NCBI RefSeq assembly: GCF_023515955.1
Contig: NZ_CP097322.1
Span: 4,326,501 to 4,390,500, forward strand
DNA: 64,000 nt
Reading direction: 5' to 3'
DNA from: Streptomyces sp. RerS4
GTDB lineage: Bacteria; Actinomycetota; Actinomycetes; Streptomycetales; Streptomycetaceae
Part shown: positions 1 through 8,335 of the stretch, piece by piece
Layout of the letters: each line of letters begins with the position of its first letter
Position numbering within the stretch: position 1 is the first letter of the stretch
Notes under the pieces: generated by a model
Told to the model about the DNA's origin: nothing
Database searches by the model: none
The model's input: the letters and a program-made list of their open reading frames with translations, nothing else
Program-made: the position numbers and the translations under genes

Positions 1-911
1 CCGGCGTCGGCCGCGTCTCCGACTACGACGAGGGCTTCGACAAGTACGTCGCGCACCTCATCGCCGTCCTCCCGAACCGTCTCGACGGCCTCAAGGTCGT
101 CCTGGACGAGGCCCACGGCGCGGCCGCGTACGTCTCCCCGGAGGCCTTCACCCGGGCCGGCGCGGAGATCGTCACGATCGGTGCCGAGCCCGACGGCCTG
201 AACATCAACGACGGCTGCGGCTCCACCCACCTGGACCTGCTCAAGCAGGCCGTCGTCGAGCACGGCGCCGACTTCGGCATCGCACACGACGGCGACGCCG
301 ACCGCTGCCTGGCCGTGGACCACACCGGCGCCGAGGTCGACGGCGACCAGATCCTCGCCGTGCTGGCGCTGGCCATGCGCGAGGCGGGCCAGCTGCGCGA
401 GAACACCGTGGTCGGCACCGTCATGTCGAACCTGGGCTTCAAGCTGGCCATGGAGGGCGAGGGCATCCAGGTCGTGCAGACCGGTGTCGGCGACCGCTAC
501 GTGCTGGAGTCGATGAAGGAGAACGGCTACGCGCTCGGCGGCGAGCAGTCCGGCCACGTGATCATCCTCGACCACGCGACGACCGGCGACGGCACGCTGA
601 CCGGCCTGATGCTGGCCGCGCGCGTCGCGGCCACCGGGCGTTCGCTGGCCGAGCTGGCCGCCGTCATGGAGCGGCTGCCGCAGATCCTGATCAACGTCCC
701 GGACGTGGACAAGTCCCGGGTCGCGACCTCGGGCGAGCTGGCCGCCGCCGTGGCCGACGCCGAGCGGGAGCTGGGCGCGACCGGTCGGGTGTTGCTGCGT
801 CCGTCCGGTACGGAGCCGCTCGTTCGGGTGATGGTGGAGGCCGCCGACATCGAGCAGGCCCGCGCCGTCGCCGGCCGGCTGGCGGACGTGGTGAAGTCCG
901 CGCTGGGCTAG
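1..911 (+). CDS. glmM: Phosphoglucosamine mutase, 3' part (start lies before the window)
   Basis: Converts glucosamine-6-phosphate to glucosamine-1-phosphate in the cytosolic route to UDP-GlcNAc. The frame is open from base 3 and gives the last 302 residues. The metal-binding loop DGDADR is at about 292-309. The C-terminal phosphate-binding stretch RPSGTEPLVRVM, near 799-834, is typical of the alpha-phosphohexomutase family; the phosphoserine domain is cut off. It converges on the DUF389 gene with a short hairpin between them. glmS of the same pathway follows about 3.2 kb downstream. Confidence 0.95.
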   Translation, partial: GVGRVSDYDEGFDKYVAHLIAVLPNRLDGLKVVLDEAHGAAAYVSPEAFTRAGAEIVTIGAEPDGLNINDGCGSTHLDLLKQAVVEHGADFGIAHDGDADRCLAVDHTGAEVDGDQILAVLALAMREAGQLRENTVVGTVMSNLGFKLAMEGEGIQVVQTGVGDRYVLESMKENGYALGGEQSGHVIILDHATTGDGTLTGLMLAARVAATGRSLAELAAVMERLPQILINVPDVDKSRVATSGELAAAVADAERELGATGRVLLRPSGTEPLVRVMVEAADIEQARAVAGRLADVVKSALG

Positions 912-912
912 A

Positions 913-932
913 GCGTCCGGAACGCCGGACGT
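913..932. terminator. Short hairpin between convergent genes
   Basis: GCGTCCGG and CCGGACGT form a stem of about 7 bp around the loop aacg. It fills nearly all of the gap between the glmM stop and the stop of the minus-strand DUF389 gene, so it could act on both. There is no T tract. Confidence 0.45.
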
Positions 933-1892
933 CTAGAACGGCCGTGGCGCACCCGGCGGGCGGAACATCCGACCGTGCTGGGTGCGCCACAGCAGTTTCC
1001 AGGCGAGGAGGGTGAGCGAGCCGGACAGGATGATGCCGCACAGGTTCAGCAGCAGCTGGATCGCGGAGCCCCACATCTGGCCGAACTGTCCGTAGCTCAG
1101 CGCCACGGCCGCGTTCGCGGCGGCCGGGACCGTGGTCACCGAGATCGCCACGCCCACCAGCGCCCCCGACTTCGCCGAGGTCAGCGACAGCATGCCGGCC
1201 ACACCGGCGAGCAGCGCCACGACGAACGAGAACGGGTCGGGCTGCCAGATGAAGCTGGTGTTCGGGCGCGGATTGTCGAGCATCCCGGCGTGGAACAGCC
1301 CGAGCGCGTCCATGACCAGGCTGAACAGGGTCGTCCCGACGATCGCCGCCGCGAAGCCGACCAGGAGCGCGACCGCCGAACGGGCGGCGAGCTTCGGCAC
1401 CCGCTGGACCAGACCCGTACAGATGCCGGCCAGCGGACCGAACTCGGGGCCGACCGCCATCGCGCCGACGATCAGGATCGCGTTGTCCAGGACCACGCCG
1501 CAGGCCGCGATCATCGTGGCGACGATCAGGAACACGCTGTAGGTGATGGTCAGCGTCGACTCCTCGTGGGTCGACTCGGCGAGCTGTTCCCAGATCACCG
1601 CGTCGGCGGCCTCGCCCGGCGCCTCCCGCTCGGCGGCGTCGGCCCGCCGGGAGATCGACAGGTCGATGTTCTCCACGGCGATCGAGCCGGACTCTTCGAG
1701 GCTGAGCGTGCGCATCTCCTGGAGCAGCTCGTCGGCCGCCTCGCGCGCGACGTCGCACAGGACCACGTCCCCCGCCGGGTCGCGGGCGGCGCCCGTCAAC
1801 ACGACCAGGTGGGTGGTACCGACCGTCCCCTCGATCAGCCCCACGACCCGCTCCGTCAGGTGGGCCGGGGTGATCATCCGCAGATGCAGCAT
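933..1892 (-). CDS. DUF389 family membrane protein
   Basis: 319 residues starting MLHLRMITP. The first 150 or so residues are soluble and acidic. From about residue 160 several hydrophobic segments follow (VFLIVATMIAACGVVLDN and four or five more) with the Gly/Pro-rich AVGPEFGPLAGI pattern of DUF389 proteins. The family is of unknown function. The gene ends 22 bp from glmM and starts 21 bp after the coaA stop on the same strand, so it may be read from the coaA transcript. Confidence 0.75.
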   Translation of the reverse strand: MLHLRMITPAHLTERVVGLIEGTVGTTHLVVLTGAARDPAGDVVLCDVAREAADELLQEMRTLSLEESGSIAVENIDLSISRRADAAEREAPGEAADAVIWEQLAESTHEESTLTITYSVFLIVATMIAACGVVLDNAILIVGAMAVGPEFGPLAGICTGLVQRVPKLAARSAVALLVGFAAAIVGTTLFSLVMDALGLFHAGMLDNPRPNTSFIWQPDPFSFVVALLAGVAGMLSLTSAKSGALVGVAISVTTVPAAANAAVALSYGQFGQMWGSAIQLLLNLCGIILSGSLTLLAWKLLWRTQHGRMFRPPGAPRPF

Positions 1893-1913
1893 GGCCGCAC
1901 CCTAGCGGGCGTA

Positions 1914-2933
1914 TCAGAGCTTGCGCAGGCTCAGCTTCTGCACCTTGTGGTCGGGTCCCTTGCGTACGACGAGCGTGGCGCGGCCGCGCGTGGGGGCCAC
2001 GTTCTCCAGCAGGTTGGGCTTGTTGATGGTCCGCCACATCGTCTGCGCGTACTCCAGCGCCTCCTCCTCGGAGACCTGCGTGTACTTGCGGAAGTAGGAG
2101 AACGGGTTCTGGAACGCGGTCTCGCGCAGCTTGCGGAAGCGGTTGAGGTACCAGCGCTCGATGTCCTCGGGCCGGGCGTCCACGTACACGCTGAAGTCGA
2201 AGTAGTCGGCGAGCCCGACCCGCGTACGGCCGTCCTTGCCGGGCAGGGCGGGCTGCAGGACGTTGAGGCCCTCGACGATCAGGATGTCCGGGCGGCGCAC
2301 GACGAGCCGCTCGCCGGGGACGATGTCGTAGATCAGGTGCGAGTAGACGGGGGCGGTGACCTCGTCCTTGCCCGCCTTGATGTCCGCGACGAAACGGGTC
2401 AGCGCGCGCCGGTCGTAGGACTCGGGGAAGCCCTTGCGGGAGGTCAGGCCCCGGCGGCGGAGCTCGTCCATGGGGTAGAGGAAGCCGTCCGTGGTGACCA
2501 GCTCGACGCGCGGGTGCTCGGGCCAGCGGGCCAGGAGGGCCTGGAGCAGACGGGCCACGGTGGACTTGCCGACGGCGACCGAGCCGGCGACGCCTATCAC
2601 GAAGGGGGTGCCCGGCTGCGCGCCGTGGCCGTTGGCGGCGTCGCCGAGGAAGGTGTTCACGGTGCCGCGCAGGGTGCTGGTGGCGCCGACGTAGAGGTTG
2701 AGGAGGCGCGAGAGAGGCAGGTAGACGTCGCGCACCTCGTCGAGGTCGATCACGTCACCGAGGCCGCGCAGCCGCTCGACCTCGTCCGCCGTCAGCGGCA
2801 GGGGCGTGCGCTCGCGCAGGGCGCTCCACTCCGCCCGGGTGAGGTCGACGTAGGGGGAGGCGTCGGAGACCCGGCGGGGGCCGGTGCGCTCCGTCGCGCG
2901 GTCCGGCGTGCAACGCGTAGGCGATGTGATCAC
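1914..2933 (-). CDS. coaA: Pantothenate kinase, type I
   Basis: Phosphorylates pantothenate with ATP, the first and controlling step of coenzyme A synthesis. 339 residues. The P-loop GVAGSVAVGKST is at about 114-125 and the sequence is co-linear with bacterial CoaA through the C-terminal RGPDHKVQ..LSLRKL region (RKGPDHKVQ). The frame is open for 69 more codons upstream, but that part is Pro/Arg-rich and unlike the family, so the GTG at 2933 (VITSP) was chosen; its ribosome binding site is weak. Divergent from the lipoprotein gene at 3219. Confidence 0.93.
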   Translation of the reverse strand: MITSPTRCTPDRATERTGPRRVSDASPYVDLTRAEWSALRERTPLPLTADEVERLRGLGDVIDLDEVRDVYLPLSRLLNLYVGATSTLRGTVNTFLGDAANGHGAQPGTPFVIGVAGSVAVGKSTVARLLQALLARWPEHPRVELVTTDGFLYPMDELRRRGLTSRKGFPESYDRRALTRFVADIKAGKDEVTAPVYSHLIYDIVPGERLVVRRPDILIVEGLNVLQPALPGKDGRTRVGLADYFDFSVYVDARPEDIERWYLNRFRKLRETAFQNPFSYFRKYTQVSEEEALEYAQTMWRTINKPNLLENVAPTRGRATLVVRKGPDHKVQKLSLRKL

Positions 2934-3218
2934 ACCGCCATTGTCGGGGTTCGGGGGCGCTCGTGGGTGGTGGGGTCGGTCACGTGGGGGTGGCCCTGGG
3001 GTGGAGCTGGGGTGGTGTTCCGGGGTTTCCCGGGTTGCACGCGAGCCGGTCTCGATCCGAGGGCTGGGGGGTCTCGTGCGGATCACGATTGGGCGCGGGC
3101 CCCGAAAATATCGATCACCTGGCCGGGCAAGGTCGTACATTGAGCGTCACCGCCGCGCTGATCTGCGCTTTTTTGGCGTTCTTGAGCCTGTCTTTCGTGT
3201 TTCTGGGGGAGTTCTTCC
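2934..3218. promoter_or_regulatory. Divergent intergenic region with T-run hairpin
   Basis: Separates coaA (minus) from a lipoprotein gene (plus). GCGC-tgatct-GCGC is followed directly by six T at 3169-3174, a rare run in this DNA, inside the likely leader of the lipoprotein mRNA. A GGGGGAG ribosome binding site precedes the GTG at 3219. Promoter elements were not assigned with confidence. Confidence 0.4.
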
Positions 3219-3998
3219 GTGCGTACCGCTGTAGTCCGTCGTACCGTCCTGGCCGCGTCCACCGTGTCCCTGAGCCTGCTCGTCACCGCGTGCGGCTCCG
3301 GAGAGTCGAAGCCCGACGCGAAGACGGACGCCAAGGCCTCGGCCTCCGCCTCGGCGAGCGCCGCCCCGGCGGCCAAGGGCAAGTCGGCCGCGGAGCTGAC
3401 CCCGCTGCTGGTCACCCAGGCCGACCTGCCGGAGTTCAAGGTCGAGGAGGACAAGGCCGCGAAGACCGCGCAGGCGCAGAAGGCCGAGGCGGACAAGGCG
3501 GCCTGCAAGCCGCTCGTCCAGGTCCAGACCTTCGTTCCGCTCGGCGCGCCGGTGGGCACCGCGGTCATCGCCGCCACCGAGAAGCCGAAGGCGCCCGCCG
3601 AGGGCGCGAGCACGGAGGAGAAGCTCGAAGCGATCACGGGCGCCCTCTCGGTCACCCGTACGTCGGTCCAGCTCGCCTCCTACGACGGCAAGGGCGCCGA
3701 GGAGGCCCTCGCCGCGGTGAAGGCCGCGACGACCGCGTGCGCCGGCGGCTACTCCGTCACCGCGGGCGGCGACGTCACCAAGATCGAGAAGGTCGGTCCC
3801 TCGGCGTCGGTCACCGGCGGCGACGAGGCCCTCGCCTACAACACGACGATCGACCTGAAGGACGGCGACAAGAACGTGTGGGAGTTCGTGATCGTGCGCA
3901 AGGGCAACACGCTCGCCACCTTCGCCTCCATGAACGCGACGGGCAGCGCCAAGCAGCAGCCGGCGATCGTCGGGGCGCAGGTCAAGAAGCTCGGCTGA
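3219..3998 (+). CDS. Secreted lipoprotein of unknown function
   Basis: 259 residues with a lipoprotein signal: positive MRTAVVRR, a hydrophobic stretch, then LLVTAC with the lipid-modified Cys at residue 25. An Ala/Ser/Lys-rich linker (about 30-55) leads into a globular domain with an STxEKL..ITGALSVTRTSV region. No enzymatic motif was recognised. It should be anchored to the outer face of the membrane. A strong GGGGGAG ribosome binding site supports the GTG start. Monocistronic, bounded by a terminator. Confidence 0.8.
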   Translation: MRTAVVRRTVLAASTVSLSLLVTACGSGESKPDAKTDAKASASASASAAPAAKGKSAAELTPLLVTQADLPEFKVEEDKAAKTAQAQKAEADKAACKPLVQVQTFVPLGAPVGTAVIAATEKPKAPAEGASTEEKLEAITGALSVTRTSVQLASYDGKGAEEALAAVKAATTACAGGYSVTAGGDVTKIEKVGPSASVTGGDEALAYNTTIDLKDGDKNVWEFVIVRKGNTLATFASMNATGSAKQQPAIVGAQVKKLG

Positions 3999-4054
3999 CC
4001 TGGCGTCACCGACAGGCGCGGGACTGTTCGCCAGGATGGTTCGAACGGTCCGTC

Positions 4055-4090
4055 AACCCCGCTCCGGCGTATTCGCCGGGGCGGGGTTTT
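4055..4090 (+). terminator. Intrinsic terminator after the lipoprotein gene
   Basis: AACCCCGCTCCGGCG, loop tatt, then CGCCGGGGCGGGGTTTT: a 15-bp stem with one G-T pair followed by T residues. It isolates the lipoprotein transcript from glmS. Confidence 0.85.
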
Positions 4091-4142
4091 CCTGTTGTCC
4101 GGGTGCCGGACGGGTGCCCTGACGCGGCGTACGCTGCGGCCT

Positions 4143-6014
4143 ATGTGCGGAATTGTGGGTTACGTAGGGGCGCAGTCTGCGCTCGATGTGGTCATCGCCG
4201 GACTGAAGCGGCTGGAGTACCGCGGCTACGACTCGGCGGGCATCGCCGTGCTCGCCGACGGGGAACTCGCCAACGTCAAGAAGGCCGGGAAGCTGGTCAA
4301 CCTGGAGAAGGAGTTGGTCAGCAGGCCGCTGCCGAGCGGTACCACGGGCCTGGGGCACACCCGGTGGGCGACCCACGGCGGTCCCACCGACGTCAACGCC
4401 CATCCCCACCTGGACAACTCCGGTCGGGTGGCCGTCGTGCACAACGGCATCATCGAGAACTTCGCCGCGCTGCGCGCCGAACTGGCCGAGCGGGGGCACC
4501 GGCTGGAGTCCGAGACGGACACGGAGGTCGTGGCGCACCTGCTGGCGGAGCGGTTCGCGGCGGGCGTCGGTGGTGGGGCCGGCGGTGCCGGCGGGCTGGC
4601 GGAGGCGATGCGGCAGGTGTGCCGGCGGCTGGAGGGCGCGTTCACGCTGGTCGCGGTGCACGCCGACGAGCCGGACGTGGTGGTCGGCGCCCGCCGGAAC
4701 TCCCCCCTCGTGGTGGGCGTTGGAGAAGGCGAGAACTTCCTCGCCTCGGACGTGGCCGCGTTCATCGCCCACACCCGGTCCGCGATCGAGTTGGGGCAGG
4801 ACCAGGTCGTGGAACTGCGCCGCGAGGGGGTCACGGTGACCGACTTCGACGGTGCGCCCGCGACGGTGCGGGCGTACCACGTGGACTGGGACGCCTCGGC
4901 GGCAGAGAAGGGCGGCTATGACTACTTCATGCTCAAGGAGATCGCGGAGCAGCCGAAGGCTGTCGCCGACACCCTCCTGGGCAGGATCGACGCGAGCGGC
5001 CTGCTGACCCTGGACGAGGTGCGCATTCCCGCCACGGTGCTGCGCGAGGTCGACAAGGTCGTGATCGTGGCGTGCGGTACGGCGTACCACGCGGGCATGA
5101 TCGCGAAGCTGGCCATCGAGCACTGGACCCGCATCCCGTGCGAGACGGAGCTGGCCAGCGAGTTCCGCTACCGCGACCCGATCCTGGACCGGCGGACGCT
5201 GGTGATCGCGATCTCGCAGTCCGGCGAGACCATGGACACCCTCATGGCGCTGCGGCACGCGCGCGAGCAGGGCGCCAAGGTGCTGGCCGTCTGCAATACG
5301 AACGGCTCGACCATCCCGCGCGAATCGGACGCCGTGCTGTACACGCACGCCGGTCCGGAGGTCGCCGTCGCCTCGACGAAGGCGTTCCTGACGCAGCTGG
5401 TGGCCTGCTACCTGGTCGCGCTGTACCTGGGGCAGGTACGGGGCACCAAGTGGGGCGACGAGATCCGGGCCGTCATCCGCGAGCTGTCCGACATCGCCGC
5501 GGCCGTGGACACCGTCCTGGAGACGATGGAACCCGTACGGGCCCTGGCGCGCTCCCTCGCCGACAAGGACACCGTGCTGTTCCTGGGCCGGCACGTGGGC
5601 TACCCGGTGGCGCTGGAGGGCGCGCTCAAGCTCAAGGAGCTGGCGTACATGCACGCCGAGGGCTTCGCGGCGGGCGAGTTGAAGCACGGGCCGATCGCGC
5701 TGATCGAGAAGGACCTGCCGGTGGTCGTGGTGGTCCCCTCACCGCGCGGGCGCTCCGTGCTGCACGACAAGATCGTGTCGAACATCCAGGAGATCCGGGC
5801 GCGCGGGGCGCGGACCATCGTCATCGCGGAGGAGGGCGACGAGGCGGTCGTCCCGTACGCCGACCACCTGATCCGCATCCCGGCGACGCCGACGCTGCTC
5901 CAGCCGATGGTGGCGGCGGTGCCGTTGCAGGTGTTCGCGTGTGAACTGGCCACCGCGCGGGGCAACGAGGTGGACCAGCCGCGTAACCTCGCCAAGTCCG
6001 TCACGGTGGAGTAG
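4143..6014 (+). CDS. glmS: Glutamine--fructose-6-phosphate aminotransferase (isomerizing)
   Basis: Makes glucosamine-6-phosphate from fructose-6-phosphate and glutamine. The protein begins MCGIVGYVG; after Met removal Cys is the N-terminal nucleophile, which fixes the start at 4143. The glutaminase domain covers about 1-240 and contains a Gly/Ala-rich insert (GVGGGAGGAGG, near 4561-4600). Two SIS sugar-phosphate domains follow (ISQSGETMDT in the first), ending in QPRNLAKSVTVE. 623 residues, normal for the family. A TACGCT hexamer ends 7 nt before the ATG and no ribosome binding site is visible, so the mRNA may be leaderless. It heads a glmS-acpS-nnrDE run. Confidence 0.96.
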   Translation: MCGIVGYVGAQSALDVVIAGLKRLEYRGYDSAGIAVLADGELANVKKAGKLVNLEKELVSRPLPSGTTGLGHTRWATHGGPTDVNAHPHLDNSGRVAVVHNGIIENFAALRAELAERGHRLESETDTEVVAHLLAERFAAGVGGGAGGAGGLAEAMRQVCRRLEGAFTLVAVHADEPDVVVGARRNSPLVVGVGEGENFLASDVAAFIAHTRSAIELGQDQVVELRREGVTVTDFDGAPATVRAYHVDWDASAAEKGGYDYFMLKEIAEQPKAVADTLLGRIDASGLLTLDEVRIPATVLREVDKVVIVACGTAYHAGMIAKLAIEHWTRIPCETELASEFRYRDPILDRRTLVIAISQSGETMDTLMALRHAREQGAKVLAVCNTNGSTIPRESDAVLYTHAGPEVAVASTKAFLTQLVACYLVALYLGQVRGTKWGDEIRAVIRELSDIAAAVDTVLETMEPVRALARSLADKDTVLFLGRHVGYPVALEGALKLKELAYMHAEGFAAGELKHGPIALIEKDLPVVVVVPSPRGRSVLHDKIVSNIQEIRARGARTIVIAEEGDEAVVPYADHLIRIPATPTLLQPMVAAVPLQVFACELATARGNEVDQPRNLAKSVTVE

Positions 6015-6032
6015 GCAGTAGGGGTTGGTGTT

Positions 6033-6401
6033 GTGATCATCGGTGTGGGGATCGACGTCGCGGAGATCGAGCGGTTCGCCGCGGCGCTGGAGCGCACGCC
6101 CCAACTGGCGCGGCGGCTCTTCCTCGACGCCGAACTGACCCTGCCGAGCGGCGAGCGGCGCGGCGACGCCTCGCTCGCCGCCCGGTTCGCGGCGAAGGAA
6201 GCCCTGGCCAAGGCCCTGGGGGCGCCGGCCGGGCTGCTGTGGACCGACGCCGAGGTGTACGTCGAGGACTCGGGGCAGCCGCGGCTGCGGGTATCGGGCA
6301 CCGTCGAGGCGCGCGCCCTGGCCCTCGGGGTGAAGTCCTGGCACATCTCGCTGAGCCACGACGCGGGAGTCGCGTCCGCCGTGGTGATCGCCGAGGGCTG
6401 A
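6033..6401 (+). CDS. acpS: Holo-[acyl-carrier-protein] synthase
   Basis: Transfers phosphopantetheine from CoA to acyl carrier proteins. 122 residues, usual AcpS size, with the N-terminal GIDVAEIERF motif and the RFAAKEALAKALG helix that carries magnesium and CoA ligands. It lies 18 bp after glmS with a GGGGTTGGTG stretch before the GTG start. coaA, which feeds CoA synthesis, is 3 kb upstream. Confidence 0.95.
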   Translation: MIIGVGIDVAEIERFAAALERTPQLARRLFLDAELTLPSGERRGDASLAARFAAKEALAKALGAPAGLLWTDAEVYVEDSGQPRLRVSGTVEARALALGVKSWHISLSHDAGVASAVVIAEG

Positions 6402-6418
6402 CGGGGCAGGCTGGGGGC

Positions 6419-7819
6419 ATGCGTACTGCTTACAGCGTGGAGACCGTACGGGCCGCCGAGCGCGAGCTGATGGCACGGCTGCCGGAGGGCGCCCTGATGG
6501 CACGGGCGGCGGCCGGACTGGCCGCCGTGAGCGCGGGGTTGCTCGGGCGGGTGTACGGATCGCGGGTGGTCCTGCTGGTCGGGCCCGGGGACAACGGCGG
6601 CGACGCCCTGTACGCGGGCGCGCGGCTGGCGCGGCGCGGGGCCGGGGTGACGGCGGTGGCGATGGATCAGCGGCGGATGCACCCGGGCGGGCTGGCCGCG
6701 CTGCGGGCCGCCGGCGGCCGCGTCGCGTCCTCGGTGCCCGAGCGGGCGGACCTCGTACTGGACGGGCTCCTCGGCATCGGCGGCCGCGGCGGGCTGCGCC
6801 CGGCGGCCGCCGCACTGATGGCGGCGATCCCCGCCGGGGCGGTGGTGGTCGCCGTGGACCTGCCGAGTGGGGTCGACGCGGACACCGGGGAGGTCACGGG
6901 CCCGGCGGTGTCGGCCGACGTGACGGTGACCTTCGGCGCGCACAAGCCGGGGCTGCTGGTCGACCCGGGCGCCTCGCGGGCCGGCGTGGTCCGGCTCGTG
7001 GACATCGGGCTGGAGTTGCCGCCCGCGCCGGAGGCCGAGGCCCCGCAACACGCCGACGTGGCGGCGCTGCTCCCGGCGCCGACGGCGAGCAGTGACAAGT
7101 ACCGCCGGGGCGTGGTCGGGGTCGTCGCCGGGTCGGAGCAGTACCCGGGCGCGGCGGTGCTGGCGGTGGCCGGCGCGCTGCGGGGCGGCGCGGGCGCGGT
7201 GCGGTACGTGGGCCCGGCGGCGGACGCCGTACTGGCCCGGTACCCGGAGGTGTTGGTGGGGCCGGGCCGGGTGCAGGCCTGGGTGGTCGGGCCGGGGCTC
7301 GGGGCCGGCCGGGAGGCGGAGGTCGAACGGGCCCTGGCGGAGCGGGACGTGCCGGTGCTGGTGGACGCGGACGGGCTGCGCGGCCTGGACGGCGCGGTGG
7401 TGCGGGCGCGTACGGCGGCCACGCTGCTGACCCCGCACGCGGGCGAGGCGGCGGCGCTGCTGGGCGTGACCCGCGCGTCGGTGGAGTCCGCGCGGCTGGC
7501 CGCCGTACGGGACCTGGCCGGGCGGTACGGTGCGACGGCCCTGCTGAAGGGCTCGACCACGCTGGTGGCCGGGCCGGGCGGCGGTGCCGTACGGGTCAAC
7601 CCGACGGGGACGTCGTGGCTGGCCACCGCCGGGAGCGGTGACGTGCTGTCCGGGCTGGCCGGTTCGCTGCTGGCGGCGGGGCTGGACGGGCTCGACGCCG
7701 GGTCGGTGGCCGCGTACCTGCACGGCCTCGCCGGCCGCCAGTCCGCAGCAGGCGCCCCCACCCTGGCCCACGAGGTAGCCGCCGCCCTCCCGACCGCCTG
7801 GCGAAACGTCACGTCCTGA
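6419..7819 (+). CDS. nnrD: Bifunctional NAD(P)HX epimerase/dehydratase
   Basis: Repairs hydrated NADH and NADPH. The N-terminal half (about 1-210) is the YjeF_N epimerase with GPGDNGGDALYAGARL. The C-terminal half (about 220-460) is the ADP/ATP-dependent dehydratase with NPTGTSWLATAGSGDVLSG. 466 residues, normal for the fused bacterial form. The start was set at the ATG at 6419, 17 bp after acpS; a CAGGCT hexamer ends 6 nt before it and there is no clear ribosome binding site. Third gene of the glmS run. Confidence 0.93.
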   Translation: MRTAYSVETVRAAERELMARLPEGALMARAAAGLAAVSAGLLGRVYGSRVVLLVGPGDNGGDALYAGARLARRGAGVTAVAMDQRRMHPGGLAALRAAGGRVASSVPERADLVLDGLLGIGGRGGLRPAAAALMAAIPAGAVVVAVDLPSGVDADTGEVTGPAVSADVTVTFGAHKPGLLVDPGASRAGVVRLVDIGLELPPAPEAEAPQHADVAALLPAPTASSDKYRRGVVGVVAGSEQYPGAAVLAVAGALRGGAGAVRYVGPAADAVLARYPEVLVGPGRVQAWVVGPGLGAGREAEVERALAERDVPVLVDADGLRGLDGAVVRARTAATLLTPHAGEAAALLGVTRASVESARLAAVRDLAGRYGATALLKGSTTLVAGPGGGAVRVNPTGTSWLATAGSGDVLSGLAGSLLAAGLDGLDAGSVAAYLHGLAGRQSAAGAPTLAHEVAAALPTAWRNVTS

Positions 7820-7830
7820 CCGCCTGAGCC

Positions 7831-8310
7831 GGATTCGCCCCGGCCCCGGTTCCGGCCTGCGGCCCCGGCCCCTGCCTGCGGCTCACGCCTGCGGCCCCGG
7901 CCCCTGCCTGCGGCTCACGCCTGCGGCCCCTGCCTGCGGCCTCTGCCTGCGGCCCCGGCCCCGGCCTGCGGCCCCGGCTTACGGCCTGCGGCCCTGGCGC
8001 CCGGCTCACGGCGTGCGGCGCCGCCTGGGGCGTGGCCTGCGGCCCCGGCTGCGGCTCCCTGCGGGCTCCGGTCCCGGCCCCGGTCCCGGCCCCGGCCCCG
8101 GCGCCCCGGCCCCGGCGCCCGGCTTGCGGCCTGCGGCCTCGGCCCGGCGCCCGGCCTGCGGTCCCGGCCTGCGGTCCCCGGTCCCCGGGGGCGGCTGCCT
8201 GCGGTTCCGCACCCGGGGCCCCCGGGCCTCGAACTCCCGACGGGCTTCCTCGGGACCCCCGGCGGGGTTGAAACATGCGGGCCCCGCCGCCGGCCTGCGG
8301 TGAGGGGTGG
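7831..8310. repeat. GC-rich degenerate tandem-repeat tract
   Basis: About 480 bp built from variants of cctgcggccccggc and ccggccccggtcc between nnrD and alr. An exact 32-bp unit occurs twice in tandem at 7856-7887 and 7888-7919. A shorter (ggtcccggcccc)n array lies near 8068-8120. Open frames across it encode only Gly/Pro/Arg/Ala repeats, have no ribosome binding site and look spurious. No promoter or gene was recognised within it. Confidence 0.8.
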
Positions 8311-8335
8311 GTGGGGCTCTGAGAGACTGGGGGCG

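Noticed and set aside
691..2037. Long minus-strand open frame over glmM and the DUF389 gene, and many other frames over 300 codons
   Set aside because: In such GC-rich DNA, stop codons are rare in all frames. These frames are Arg/Pro/Gly/His-rich, lack ribosome binding sites and lie antisense or out of frame to recognised genes.
8013..8303. Gly/Pro-repeat frames in the GC-rich tract
   Set aside because: Products are only simple repeats, with no start signal; better explained as tandem-repeat DNA.
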